Assembly: GCA_013213745.1 (NCBI GenBank)
Contig: JABSQH010000008.1
Location: forward strand, 62,001-126,000
DNA from: Ilumatobacteraceae bacterium
GTDB lineage: Bacteria > Actinomycetota > Acidimicrobiia > Acidimicrobiales > Ilumatobacteraceae
DNA: 64,000 nucleotides
Direction: 5' to 3'
The notes under the pieces are model-generated. The model had not been told where the DNA came from and did no database searches. It saw only the letters and a program-made list of their open reading frames with translations. Of the stretch, positions 24,446-33,055 are shown piece by piece. Positions within the stretch are counted from its first letter, which is position 1. Each line of letters starts with the position of its first letter. Position numbers and translations under genes: made by a program.

Positions 24446-25779
24446 GTGCCGATCAGCCCAGCGACGATCACGATGCCGGCTCCGCCGAAGGTGGCTGCCA
24501 TCTGAGCGAACGATGCCATTGGCCGCATTCGCACCAGCGCCACGAGGACGGCGCCCACCGAGCCGACCAAGGCAGCGGTCGTTCCGCCGACCGCGTTCCA
24601 CGACGGAGTCGTGACCACGGCGACGATCGTGAAGAGGACCGCTGCGACGATGCCGCATTCCAACGTCACGCGTGGTCGTAGGCGGACCGCCGCGACCTGC
24701 ACGTAGAGCGAGTACAGGGGGGCGAGCACGACGAGCGCGAGGGCCGGGACGAACGCCGTTTCAGCACCCTCGTAATCGGTGCCGAAGATCGGCGGAACGA
24801 GCCAGTCGAGCAACAGCGCAGCGGCGGCGAGCACCGGGACGAGGAGCGCTGTTGCAGCGAGTGCGAGCCGGCGCAGCGGCGCCTCGGCACGCTCGGTACC
24901 CTCCCGGTCGAGATCGCCCGACGTCAGGTGGGGCAGCGAGACGGTGAACAGCTGCAGTACTGCGTAGGTCGCACCGAGCGCCAGGCCGATCGCCAGCGCG
25001 GCATAACCCGTTTCGACCGAGGAACCAGCGAAGATGGCCACTGCCAGCACCCCGGCGCGGTGGGTGTACTGCATCAATGCTGCGCCGCCGGCCTGGAGTG
25101 CGCCGAAGTGGAGTGCGCCGCTGGGAAGCTGGACATCGCCAGTCGGGTGAGCCCGGAGCACTGGGGCGGCGACGATCAGTGCCGCGAGTGTCGTGGCGAT
25201 TGCGGCGATGAGAATCGCGATCAACGAGGCGGTGACCCCGCCGACGGGGTAGAGCACCAAGGCGGCGATGACGAGCACGGCGTTGTGGAACGGGAAGCGA
25301 ACCGCCCACGCAGTCGTGCCCCCGAGTCCGAGCAACACGAGCAATGCGATCGTGGCGACGACGTGCAATGTCGATGCCACGATCGCAATCGAGGTGTCGG
25401 TGAGCGACAGCGAGGTTGTCGTGGCAACGCCGAGCGCGGCGACGGCGCCGATGGACAGCATCGCCGCACGCGTCACCAGGAGACGCCTGCCGAGCGCAAG
25501 CGCCAACGGAACACGCTCGTCGGGCGGCGCTGCTGGGACGTAGCGCGTCATCAGTGTCGGTCCACCGAGGGTCAGTGCCAGCGACACCATCGTGACGACG
25601 GTGAGGACGACGGCGAACCGCCCGTAGTCGGCCGGGCCGAGGGCACGCGGGACGATCGTCGCCAGCGCAACCAACGTGACGAGCTCGACGACCTTGCCGA
25701 GCGAACTGGCGACGATCGATCGGCGCATCGATCCGCCGATCGCGCCGTCGGTCGACGGGGACATCGTGCTGCTCAACAT
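24442..25779 (-). CDS. Oligosaccharide flippase (Wzx-like, MATE/MOP fold)
   Basis: This membrane protein of about 446 residues has roughly 12 to 14 helices and the MOP-flippase pattern: an N-terminal helix SIVASSLGKVVELVTLVALA, then ALGPADYGRFAVVLTVVTM, the classic 'lg..dyG.fa' motif of Wzx-type lipid-linked oligosaccharide flippases. The start is ATG 25779 or ATG 25764; the frame is also open back to GTG 25953, where it contains an apparent lipoprotein leader (see separate entry). It is coupled to a GT2 gene and probably exports the product of this cluster. Confidence 0.82.
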   Translation of the reverse strand: MLSSTMSPSTDGAIGGSMRRSIVASSLGKVVELVTLVALATIVPRALGPADYGRFAVVLTVVTMVSLALTLGGPTLMTRYVPAAPPDERVPLALALGRRLLVTRAAMLSIGAVAALGVATTTSLSLTDTSIAIVASTLHVVATIALLVLLGLGGTTAWAVRFPFHNAVLVIAALVLYPVGGVTASLIAILIAAIATTLAALIVAAPVLRAHPTGDVQLPSGALHFGALQAGGAALMQYTHRAGVLAVAIFAGSSVETGYAALAIGLALGATYAVLQLFTVSLPHLTSGDLDREGTERAEAPLRRLALAATALLVPVLAAAALLLDWLVPPIFGTDYEGAETAFVPALALVVLAPLYSLYVQVAAVRLRPRVTLECGIVAAVLFTIVAVVTTPSWNAVGGTTAALVGSVGAVLVALVRMRPMASFAQMAATFGGAGIVIVAGLIGT

Positions 25780-25815
25780 GGCTCGTGAGGCTGACCTGAG
25801 ACCCACGACCGGCAG

Positions 25816-25953
25816 CGTACGCGACGAGGATCGGCGGTCGCTGGTGGTGGCGCTGGTGGCGGCGGTGTCGCCCGAGGTCGTCGGTGGCGACGACTCCGCG
25901 CTGTCTGAGTCTTTGCTGCAGGCGGTCCCGCCGGCGAGAGCGGCGATGAGCAC
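25816..25953 (-). other. Lipoprotein-leader-like sequence in frame with the flippase
   Basis: Upstream of the flippase, in the same frame, GTG 25953 opens VLIAALAGGTACSKDSDSAE, a hydrophobic core with a lipobox-like GTAC, followed by a Ser/Thr linker. Basic residues that would form the leader's n-region (RRPRRRLGG) lie just upstream without a start codon; an in-frame TAA stands before them. It looks like the decayed 5' end of a lipoprotein gene that runs by chance into the flippase frame. A genuine extended flippase is less likely. Confidence 0.35.
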
Positions 25954-26074
25954 GAGACCGCCGAGGCGGCGGCGCGGTCGACGATGATGGAAACGGGGGG
26001 CGACGAGATCGGCGGGACATTAGGAGTGCTGAACACGTCAACCAACGTCGGGCCGAAAACGGTTCGAGACTGGC

Positions 26075-26080
26075 TACGGT
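26075..26080 (+). promoter_or_regulatory. Candidate -10 element (TACGGT) for the GNAT gene
   Basis: TACGGT lies 7 bases before GTG 26088. Confidence 0.42.
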
Positions 26081-26087
26081 CCCTGGC

Positions 26088-26579
26088 GTGCATGTTCGTC
26101 CGGCTCGCGACGACGATGCTCCCGCGATCGCTTCGATCTACTCGTACTTCGTCGAACGGAGCGTTGCGACCTTCGACACGAGGCCGACGTCTGCGGAAAA
26201 TCGTCGGGACTGGATGGCGACGTTCAGCGCAACCGGACCGCACCGCCTGTTCGTCGCCGTCGACGATGGTGAGGTGGTCGGCTACGCATGCAGCTCGCCG
26301 TACCGATCTCATCCGGCCTTCGACGAGACCGTCGAGTTCAGCGTCTACATCGCCGCCTCCGCACACGGCAACGGCGTGGGCTCGGCCCTGTACGAACGGC
26401 TCATCTCGGAGCTGCAGGCGGAACGAGTGCATCGCGCCGTCGTCGGTATCGCTCTGCCGAACGACGCGTCCGTGCGGCTCCACGAACGATTCGGTTTCGA
26501 ACGGGTCGGTGTGTTCGACGAATACGCGCAGAAGAACGGGCTGCGGATCAGCTCGGTCTGGATGCAGCGCCGTCTGTGA
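26088..26579 (+). CDS. GNAT N-acetyltransferase (phosphinothricin-acetyltransferase-like)
   Basis: This 163-residue GNAT protein has the N-terminal RPARDDDAPAIASIYSYFVE and SVATFDTRPTS pattern of the Pat/Bar/YncA group. The acetyl-CoA-binding motif is SAHGNGVGSALYERLIS (R/Q-x-x-G-x-G/A type, here HGNGVG), and the C-terminal part SVRLHERFGFERVGVFDEYA is characteristic. These enzymes acetylate amino groups of small molecules, such as methionine sulfone-type substrates. The start is GTG 26088; a TANNNT hexamer precedes it. Intact and normal length. Confidence 0.88.
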   Translation: MHVRPARDDDAPAIASIYSYFVERSVATFDTRPTSAENRRDWMATFSATGPHRLFVAVDDGEVVGYACSSPYRSHPAFDETVEFSVYIAASAHGNGVGSALYERLISELQAERVHRAVVGIALPNDASVRLHERFGFERVGVFDEYAQKNGLRISSVWMQRRL

Positions 26580-26593
26580 CGCCGCCCGCGCGA

Positions 26594-26845
26594 TCAGTCG
26601 TGGGTGACGATTCGCGTGGCGCCGTCGAGAATGGTCGCGATCACTAACGCCGTCGTTCGCTCGAACGCAGCTTCCATGTCGCCGGTGAACTGGGCAAGCA
26701 CCGCGCTCAGCGCATCGTCTTGGTGGGCATTGCCGATCTCGTTGAGGGCTTCGGCGACCTGCGGTGCACCGCCCGCCTGGTTCAGCCGGTCTTCTTTCGA
26801 TGCGTACGTCGACATCGATGCGTACGTCGACATCGTCGTCATCAA
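26594..26845 (-). CDS. Small hypothetical protein with duplicated N-terminus
   Basis: This 83-residue frame starts MTTMSTYAS and repeats STYAS because of an 18-bp tandem duplication at its 5' end. The body ([20 protein letters not shown], then [20 protein letters not shown]) is a plausible helical protein. TACGAC lies 6 bases before ATG 26845, close to but not matching the TANNNT pattern. ATG codons after the duplication are alternative starts. I recognise no family. It overlaps nothing, but sits beside gene debris and may not be expressed. Confidence 0.45.
   Translation of the reverse strand: MMTTMSTYASMSTYASKEDRLNQAGGAPQVAEALNEIGNAHQDDALSAVLAQFTGDMEAAFERTTALVIATILDGATRIVTHD
26798..26833. 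repeat. 18-bp perfect tandem duplication
   Basis: The 18-base unit CGATGCGTACGTCGACAT occurs twice in a row. It duplicates six codons at the start of the small minus-strand frame and is next to the truncated ABC-exporter remnant. Confidence 0.9.
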
Positions 26846-26862
26846 CCAGTCGTAGGCCCAAG

Positions 26863-27093
26863 CGAGCGGTGCGCAATGGCTTGGCCTCGCCCGTCGCCGG
26901 GCGCACGCTCGTGGTCGTGGCCCACCGCCTGTCGACGATTCGGTCGGCCGATCAGATCCTCGTGCTCGACCGTGACGATCCTCACTCGCCCGCTCGCATC
27001 GGGGAGCGCGGCACCCACGACGAGCTGATCGAACAAACGGGTCGCTACGCCGATTTGTGGGCGGAACGGGCGCGGGCAGCCTCTTGGCGCGCC
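26863..27093 (+). pseudogene. Remnant of an ABC exporter (C-terminal end of the ATPase domain)
   Basis: The plus-strand frame reads [20 protein letters not shown], then QILVLDRDD and [20 protein letters not shown]. This is the H-loop and D-loop-distal end of an exporter-type (MsbA/MdlB-like) ABC protein. The transmembrane domain, Walker A, signature and Walker B motifs are absent upstream, where the frame becomes Ser/Arg-rich without homology. About 75 residues of an expected 580 or so survive. Confidence 0.8.
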
Positions 27094-27130
27094 GATCGCC
27101 GTACCACCCTCGACACGGCCGCTCCCAGCG

Positions 27131-28012
27131 TTACATCAGCGAGTTCGTGAACCGGCGGACGGTATCTATGACCTCGGCCGGCTGCTCGAGGTGCGAGCAG
27201 TGGGAACTGCCCTCGAAGAGCACGCGTTGTGCGTTGGTCAGTCCATCTGTGATTTCGGCAGCGCAGCGTTCGTCGAGGTGGTCGAAGCGGCCGACGGTGA
27301 CCAGTGCGGGTACATGGATCGCCGACAGGTCGGCGACTCTCGACCAGGAGGCCAATGACCCGTCGGCGTGGAGTTCGTCGGCGCCTTGCATGTGACGAAA
27401 AACCTCCGACGAACGCTGCCGCTCGAGGACGTGCTCCGCACGGGCGTCACCGGGAACGTTGCGGACGACGAAGCTCCGATAGAACTCGAGCGCGGCGCGG
27501 TGATACTCCGGATCGTCGAGCGGGCCGCCATCGCGCTGGCGGGCGACAGCCGCACGAAACGGGGCTGCGAGCTCGGCGACTCGTCGATCGATCGAGGCGT
27601 GGAACGACTCGTAGCTGGCCGATGTGCTGGACAACACGGCGCCGATGACGCCGTCCGGCTGTCGACTGAGGTACTCGATCGACAGCCACCCGCCCCACGA
27701 GTGTCCGTACAGGACGACCTCGTCGAGACCGTAAGCGGCGCGCACGGCGTCGACCTCGGCGCAGAATCGATCGCGAGTCCAGAGTTCCTGTGGTGGACCG
27801 GCCCACGTCGAGCGGCGCGACCCGAGCTGGTCCCACATCACCACCGGACGTTCGTCGGCGAGCTGCTCGAACACCGCGAAGCCATCGCAGCTTCCGCCGG
27901 GACCGCCGTGCAAGAAGAGCACCGGCGTGCGACCGCTCGGCGACTCCGGGTCGATCCGCCAGGTCGTGACCTCACCACCGGGAACACTGAGCTGGCGGTC
28001 AACGCGCGGCAC
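27131..28012 (-). CDS. Proline iminopeptidase-like alpha/beta hydrolase
   Basis: This 293-residue alpha/beta hydrolase has [14 protein letters not shown] (the HGGPG oxyanion motif of the proline iminopeptidase family) at about residues 33-46, [11 protein letters not shown] (the family's DQRGxGxS in variant form) and the nucleophile elbow GHSWGG (about residue 103). The catalytic Asp and His are likely in VGRFDHLDE and [10 protein letters not shown]. The family releases N-terminal proline from peptides or hydrolyses related amides and esters. GTG 28012 is preceded by TAGCCT at a 6-base gap. Confidence 0.82.
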   Translation of the reverse strand: MPRVDRQLSVPGGEVTTWRIDPESPSGRTPVLFLHGGPGGSCDGFAVFEQLADERPVVMWDQLGSRRSTWAGPPQELWTRDRFCAEVDAVRAAYGLDEVVLYGHSWGGWLSIEYLSRQPDGVIGAVLSSTSASYESFHASIDRRVAELAAPFRAAVARQRDGGPLDDPEYHRAALEFYRSFVVRNVPGDARAEHVLERQRSSEVFRHMQGADELHADGSLASWSRVADLSAIHVPALVTVGRFDHLDERCAAEITDGLTNAQRVLFEGSSHCSHLEQPAEVIDTVRRFTNSLM

Positions 28013-28018
28013 GGCCGC

Positions 28019-28024
28019 AGGCTA
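28019..28024 (-). promoter_or_regulatory. Candidate -10 element (TAGCCT) for the iminopeptidase-like gene
   Basis: On the minus strand TAGCCT ends 6 bases before GTG 28012. Confidence 0.42.
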
Positions 28025-28157
28025 CTCACTGCTCCAGGCCGCCTCAGCAGGTGGTTCGTCGATGGGGGAGCACCGTCGCTGGTGGCGGCCGTCGCCGCCG
28101 ATGTCAACGACATCGTTCAAGTGTGAGGAGTGCCGTAACTTTTTTGGGGCAAGACCT

Positions 28158-28186
28158 TTGACCATTGTGTTAAGTGCACCTATCGT
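28158..28186 (+). promoter_or_regulatory. Strong sigma-70-type promoter of the imelysin operon
   Basis: TTGACC (28158-28163) and TATCGT (28181-28186) are separated by 17 bases. The transcript would begin at about 28192-28195, at or next to GTG 28195, so the first gene is probably leaderless. I saw no DtxR/IdeR- or Fur-like box overlapping it. Confidence 0.6.
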
Positions 28187-28194
28187 TGCCGCCC

Positions 28195-29352
28195 GTGACA
28201 CCCTCAAAAGTCCTTGCCCCGGCCGTTGCGGCGGTCCTCGTACTCGCCTCGTGCGGCGACGACGATTCATCCTCGGTCAGCGAGGAGGATGCCGTCGAGA
28301 CATATGCCCAAGGCGTGCACGCCTCGTACACCGCGAGCCTCGCGTCGGCGACCGCGCTCAATGAGGCGATCGATGCGTTCGTCGCCGATCCCACCGAGGA
28401 GACGATGCAATCGGCCAAGGACGCATGGCTGACGGCGCGTGACGATTATGGGGTGACCGAGGCGTTCCGCTTCTACGGCGGCCCGATCGACAACGAAGAG
28501 GACGGTCCAGAGGGCCTGCTCAACGCATGGCCCATGGATGAGGCCTACATCGACTACGTCGAGGGCGACCTGTCCGCTGGCATCGTCAACGACCCCGACA
28601 CCTACCCGACGATCGATGCGGCGTTGTTGACCGAGCTCAACGAAGCCGGCGGCGAGACCAACATCTCGACCGGCTGGCATGCGATCGAGTTCCTGCTGTG
28701 GGGTCAAGATCTCGACGAAGAGGGCCCGGGCGCACGACCTGCGTCGGACTATGTCGACGCTGACAACGCCGACCGCCGCGCGACGTACCTCACCGAGGTG
28801 TCCGACTTGCTCCTCTTGCACCTCGGACAACTCGTCGACGCATGGGACCCGGAGGCCGGTGACAACTACTATGAGGAATTCACCACCAAGCCTTCTGAGG
28901 AAGCGCTCACCGACATCTTCACCGGGATCGGCGAACTCAGTCGCGGCGAGCTCGCTGGCGAGCGAATGAACGTCGCGTACAGCGAGCGATCCCAAGAGGA
29001 CGAGCACTCGTGCTTCGCCGATAACACGACCAACGACATCATCGCCAATGCGACCGGTATCCAGATGGTGCTCACGGGCGACTATCCGGGTGGCTCGGAC
29101 GGTCCGAGCATTCTCGACCTGATCGCCGCCACGGACAGCGACCTCGCCGAGGAACTCGAGGCGCAGGTGGACCAGAGCGTGACCTCGACAACCGAGATCC
29201 CGGCTCCGTTCGATCAGCACCTCCGCGATGGCGTCCCGGACACCGACCCTGGCCGACAGTCGATCTTGACGGCGATCACCTTCCTCGAAGATCAGACGCC
29301 GACGATCGTGTCCGCTGCCAGCGCACTGGGTCTGTCGATCAACGTCACCTGA
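28195..29352 (+). CDS. Imelysin family lipoprotein (IrpA-like)
   Basis: This 385-residue lipoprotein has a signal peptide ending LVLASC (Cys at about residue 20) and an imelysin/peptidase M75 domain. The diagnostic GxHxxE motif is GWHAIEFLLWGQD (about residues 159-171), and FRFYGGPIDNEEDGPEGLL and GERMNVAYSERSQEDEHSCF are typical of the IrpA (iron-regulated) branch. These proteins are linked to iron uptake outside the membrane; no peptidase activity is established for many. GTG 28195 is preferred over GTG 28174 because of the promoter position. A hairpin separates it from the di-heme gene. Confidence 0.88.
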   Translation: MTPSKVLAPAVAAVLVLASCGDDDSSSVSEEDAVETYAQGVHASYTASLASATALNEAIDAFVADPTEETMQSAKDAWLTARDDYGVTEAFRFYGGPIDNEEDGPEGLLNAWPMDEAYIDYVEGDLSAGIVNDPDTYPTIDAALLTELNEAGGETNISTGWHAIEFLLWGQDLDEEGPGARPASDYVDADNADRRATYLTEVSDLLLLHLGQLVDAWDPEAGDNYYEEFTTKPSEEALTDIFTGIGELSRGELAGERMNVAYSERSQEDEHSCFADNTTNDIIANATGIQMVLTGDYPGGSDGPSILDLIAATDSDLAEELEAQVDQSVTSTTEIPAPFDQHLRDGVPDTDPGRQSILTAITFLEDQTPTIVSAASALGLSINVT

Positions 29353-29353
29353 G

Positions 29354-29374
29354 GCTGAGGGATTACCCCTCAGC
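29354..29374 (+). terminator. Intercistronic hairpin between imelysin and di-heme genes
   Basis: GCTGAGGG and CCCTCAGC form a perfect 8-bp stem with a 5-base loop, ending 9 bases before ATG 29384 and starting just after the imelysin stop. There is no T-run, so partial attenuation or mRNA stabilisation is as likely as termination. Confidence 0.5.
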
Positions 29375-29383
29375 GACCGCTTG

Positions 29384-30781
29384 ATGAGGCCCCATTTCGC
29401 ATGCCGGGCCGCTCTCGGAGCCGTCGCCCTCGTCGCTGCCGCCGCGTGCGGCGGTGGCGGGGGTGACGCCGTTCCGGAGCTGCTCGGTGGCGATACCACA
29501 CGCGACGTCGCCGATACCGGGTCGCGAGCGTTCGGTTTCCCGGCGCCGACGTTGACCAACGACGAGCGACGCGTCTTCGAGATCGGCGACTCGTTCTTCA
29601 CCCAGAACTGGGTGACCGCACCTGCCTCGACTGATGCCCGGGACGGGCTCGGGCCGATGTTCAACGCCCAGGCGTGCGCCTCGTGCCACCTGCGCGATGG
29701 CCGGGGCACGCCCGCATCGACAGGCGAGGGCGAACTCGGCCTGCTGTTACGTCTGTCGCTGCCCGGCGAGGCCGACAACGGTGGGCCGAACCCGCACCCG
29801 ATCTACGGCGACCAGCTCCAGGATCGCGCGATCCTCGGGGTGCCCGTCGAAGGCGAGCTGGTCGTGACCTACGACGACGTCGTCGGGCAGTACGGCGACG
29901 GGACGGAGTACGTACTCCGTGCGCCGACCTACGAGGTCGAGGGCAACTTCGGGCCGCTCGGCGACGACATCATGATCTCGCCGCGTCTGGCGCCGCAGGT
30001 GATCGGTATGGGACTGCTCGAGGCCATCCCCGAAGCGTCGATACGCGCCGCCGCTGATCCGGACGATGCGACCGGCAACGGAATCTCGGGCAGGGTCAAC
30101 GAGGTGTGGAACCCAGAAACGGGGTCGACCGACCTCGGTCGTTTCGGCTGGAAAGCCAACGCAGCGACCGTGCGGGCCCAGTCGGCCGACGCCTTTCGCG
30201 GCGACATGGGCATCACCTCGTCGCTGGCCCCGGAGGAGAGCTGCACGTCGGCGCAGGAGGAGTGTTTGGCTGCGCCGAACGGGGGAGAGCCCGAGGTGCA
30301 CGACTCACGCCTCGGCAGCGTCACGTTCTACACACGAACGCTGGCAGTTCCCGCGGCTCGTGGCGCTGACGACCCCGATGTCCAGCGCGGCGCCGAGCTG
30401 TTCGAGGAGTATGGCTGCTCGTCGTGTCATACGCCCACACAGCAGACCGGCCCACTGGAAGAGGTGGGGATCGCCGCACTCAGCGACCAGACCATCCACC
30501 CGTACACCGATCTGTTGCTCCACGACATGGGCGAAGGGTTGGCCGACGGTCGGCCCGACTTCTTGGCTTCTGGCAGCGAATGGCGAACCGCGCCGCTGTG
30601 GGGTTTGGGACTGCTCGAAGCCGTGAATGGCGAGCTCTTTCTGCTTCACGATGGGCGGGCGCGGACGATCGACGAGGCCATTCTGTGGCACGGCGGCGAG
30701 GCCGCAGCGGCGATGGAGCAGTTCCGCACCGCCGACGCCGACGACCGAGATGCACTCGTCAAGTTCCTGGAGTCGAGATGA
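29384..30781 (+). CDS. Di-heme oxidoreductase (DUF1111, thiol-oxidoreductase-like) lipoprotein
   Basis: This 465-residue protein has a signal peptide with lipobox-like AAAC (about residue 22). It carries two c-type heme sites, CASCH (about residue 97) and CSSCH (about residue 345), the hallmark of the MauG/DHOR-like DUF1111 family that commonly neighbours imelysin genes. FGWKANAATVRAQSADAFRGD is a family motif. It presumably handles electrons outside the membrane, perhaps oxidising Fe(II) or a partner for uptake by imelysin; that role is an inference. ATG 29384 follows a TTG (29381). Its stop overlaps the next ATG. Confidence 0.9.
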   Translation: MRPHFACRAALGAVALVAAAACGGGGGDAVPELLGGDTTRDVADTGSRAFGFPAPTLTNDERRVFEIGDSFFTQNWVTAPASTDARDGLGPMFNAQACASCHLRDGRGTPASTGEGELGLLLRLSLPGEADNGGPNPHPIYGDQLQDRAILGVPVEGELVVTYDDVVGQYGDGTEYVLRAPTYEVEGNFGPLGDDIMISPRLAPQVIGMGLLEAIPEASIRAAADPDDATGNGISGRVNEVWNPETGSTDLGRFGWKANAATVRAQSADAFRGDMGITSSLAPEESCTSAQEECLAAPNGGEPEVHDSRLGSVTFYTRTLAVPAARGADDPDVQRGAELFEEYGCSSCHTPTQQTGPLEEVGIAALSDQTIHPYTDLLLHDMGEGLADGRPDFLASGSEWRTAPLWGLGLLEAVNGELFLLHDGRARTIDEAILWHGGEAAAAMEQFRTADADDRDALVKFLESR

Positions 30782-31674
30782 TCCGCAGACATTCGATCCG
30801 CAGCCGATCGATCGTGGTCGTCGGCGCACTTGCGCTCGGCGCCGTGGCGTGTGGCGACGACGCCCCGAGTCGAGCCGACACGGTGGCGGCCATGACCGAC
30901 GTCGAGGTGCCCGCAGAATGGTCTGCGTTCGCCGAGCAAGCGCAGGCACTCGACGTTGCGGCCGACCAGCTCTGTGCCGTAGGGAGCGGAGCGGTTGCAG
31001 ATGTCTCCACGGCAGTTGCGTCGAGCCGGGAGGCATGGACATACCTCAATCCGTGGTGGTTCGGACCCGTGATGGACCGGCGTTCCCGCTTCATCGTCGA
31101 CTCCGACGTCGAAACGGCAGAGATCGACGCGCTGCTCGACAACGGCGAGCCGATCGACACCACTGCGTTGCGTGACCTCTACGGCGCCGACCAACGCGGC
31201 CTCGGAGCCATCGATGCGGTCCTCGGCGAAGCGCTCGACGAGCGCACCTGCGAGTTCGTCGTGGCGAACGCCGAACTCGTGCGGGCCGAGGCAGACGCGC
31301 TCGCAGCGGAGTGGGTCGACTACGGGCCCACGCTCGGCGCCGACGATGCAGCGGCGAACGAGGCCATCGAGCTGATGGTCAACGAATCGCTGTTTGCCCT
31401 CGCTGCGTTGCGCGACGAGACCGACGCCGGCGTCGTCGAGGCCACACTGCGAGGAATCGAGTGGGCGATGGTCGGCGATGGCACCGACAGCGCCGCGGGC
31501 ATCGCTCCGTTGCTCGACGACGACGTCGCTGGACAACTCGCCGAGCAACTCGCAGCAGCGATCGCCGACCCGAGCGACGGCAACCTGATGGCCGTCGAGA
31601 TGACGATCACGACCAACGTCGTCAGTGCGCTCGGTCTCGCCGTGCAGTTCTCCGATGCCGACGGCGACGGCTGA
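30778..31674 (+). CDS. Second imelysin-like lipoprotein, degenerate motif
   Basis: This 298-residue protein has a signal peptide with lipobox GAVAC (about residue 21) and a helical domain resembling imelysin: AVASSREAWTYLNPWWFGPV matches the family's first helix pair. The second family region reads TLRGIEWAMVGDG where imelysins have GxHxxE, so the His appears missing. It may be a structural or regulatory partner of the first imelysin. It overlaps the di-heme stop (ATGA). The final 20 bases overlap the HTTM gene. Confidence 0.68.
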   Translation: MIRRHSIRSRSIVVVGALALGAVACGDDAPSRADTVAAMTDVEVPAEWSAFAEQAQALDVAADQLCAVGSGAVADVSTAVASSREAWTYLNPWWFGPVMDRRSRFIVDSDVETAEIDALLDNGEPIDTTALRDLYGADQRGLGAIDAVLGEALDERTCEFVVANAELVRAEADALAAEWVDYGPTLGADDAAANEAIELMVNESLFALAALRDETDAGVVEATLRGIEWAMVGDGTDSAAGIAPLLDDDVAGQLAEQLAAAIADPSDGNLMAVEMTITTNVVSALGLAVQFSDADGDG

Positions 31675-33055
31675 GCCGCACGACCCTCCAGCGGGAGGTG
31701 CGACTCCTGGACCGGGGTCGCCCGAGGCGACAACACCGACGAGCTGGCCGGAACGGCTGAGCCGTCCCGTCCCATCTGCGTCGTATGTCGCATTCAGGTG
31801 GGCATTCGGCGCTCTCGTGGTGATCGGCCAAGCGCGCTTCTTGGCGCGTGGTTGGGTCGAGGAGTTTTACCTGGCCCCGGATGTGCACCTCACGTACCCC
31901 GGCCTCGGATGGGTCCGGCCTCTTCCCGGTCCGGCGATGTATGCGGTCGTCCTCGGTGTGGCTGGGCTCGGTGTGGCGATCGCCGTGGGGTGGCGCACGC
32001 GAGTGGCGGCAGCCGTGTTCGCCATCGTCTTCACCTACACCGAACTCATCGATGCCGCGCTGTACCTGAACCACTACTGGTTCATCAGTCTGGCGGCGGT
32101 GGTGCTTGCGGTGGTGCCGACGGCCAGCGACGGCACGGTGGCTCGGGTCAGCGTCCTGGCGCTGCGCGGGCAGTTGGCGGTGGTGTACGTGTTCGCCGGA
32201 GTGGCCAAGCTCAACGACGACTGGTTGCTGCGCGGCGAGCCGTTGTCGACGTGGCTTGCGGCGCGGACCGACCGGCCGTTGATCGGCCCGCTGCTCGATG
32301 AGCCGTTCGTCGGGTTGGGGCTCAGTTGGGCCGGCGCGCTGTTCGACCTCACCATCGTCGGCTGGTTGTTGTGGCAACGGAGTCGGCTGATTGCCTACGT
32401 CGCCCTGGTGGTATTTCATATCGCCACCGCGACGCTGTTTCAGATCGGCATGTTCCCGTGGGTGATGATCCTGCTGACGCCGATCTTTCTCCCCCCGTCG
32501 TGGCCCCACGATCTCGCCCGGCGGGTGCGGTTGGCGCTCGGTGGCGAGCAGACCCAGTCAGGTGCGACGATCGCGGTGAGGCCCGAGCGAGCACCGAGGC
32601 GGCCCGCGAGGCGGGCGACCATCGGCGTGCTCGTTGCACTTGCGGCGGTGAACATCGCGCTCCCGCTGCGGCACTACGCAGCCGACGGGAACGTGCGTTG
32701 GAACGACGACGGATATCTCTTGTCGTGGAGGGTGATGCTCACCGAGCGAGCGAGTCACGTTCGCTTCAACGTCATCGACACGGTGTCCGGCACCACCGAA
32801 CGGGTCGATGCCGAGGCCGTCCTCACGGAGTGGCAGGCGGCGTCGGCGGTCGTGCGTGCCGATTTGATCCTGGCAACCGGTCATCTCATCGCGGCCGACT
32901 ACCGCGATCGGCTCGGTCGCGACGTCGAGGTCCGGGTCGACGCCTTCGTCGCCTGGAACGGTCGTCTCGCGGCCCGTTGGATCGACCCGACGGTCGATCT
33001 GGCTGCGCTGTCGAGATTCGCGCCGGCGTCAGCGTATGTACTCGACCGCCCATGA
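31655..33055 (+). CDS. HTTM domain (vitamin-K-dependent gamma-carboxylase-like) membrane protein
   Basis: This 466-residue protein has a Pro-rich N-terminal tail and about eight helices of the HTTM/VKGC family. LNHYWFISLAAVVLAVVP and VYVFAGVAKLNDDWLLRGEP are strong family motifs. A soluble C-terminal part (about 330-466) follows. The family includes gamma-glutamyl carboxylase and other proteins of unknown substrate. It is the fourth gene in the imelysin operon, overlapping the previous gene by 20 bases, and its stop overlaps the next start. Its substrate may be one of the secreted partners, an inference from context. Confidence 0.82.
   Translation: MPTATAEPHDPPAGGATPGPGSPEATTPTSWPERLSRPVPSASYVAFRWAFGALVVIGQARFLARGWVEEFYLAPDVHLTYPGLGWVRPLPGPAMYAVVLGVAGLGVAIAVGWRTRVAAAVFAIVFTYTELIDAALYLNHYWFISLAAVVLAVVPTASDGTVARVSVLALRGQLAVVYVFAGVAKLNDDWLLRGEPLSTWLAARTDRPLIGPLLDEPFVGLGLSWAGALFDLTIVGWLLWQRSRLIAYVALVVFHIATATLFQIGMFPWVMILLTPIFLPPSWPHDLARRVRLALGGEQTQSGATIAVRPERAPRRPARRATIGVLVALAAVNIALPLRHYAADGNVRWNDDGYLLSWRVMLTERASHVRFNVIDTVSGTTERVDAEAVLTEWQAASAVVRADLILATGHLIAADYRDRLGRDVEVRVDAFVAWNGRLAARWIDPTVDLAALSRFAPASAYVLDRP

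Noticed and set aside
26798-26833. Two-unit repeat as the start of a CRISPR array
   Set aside because: The units are directly adjacent with no spacer and number only two.
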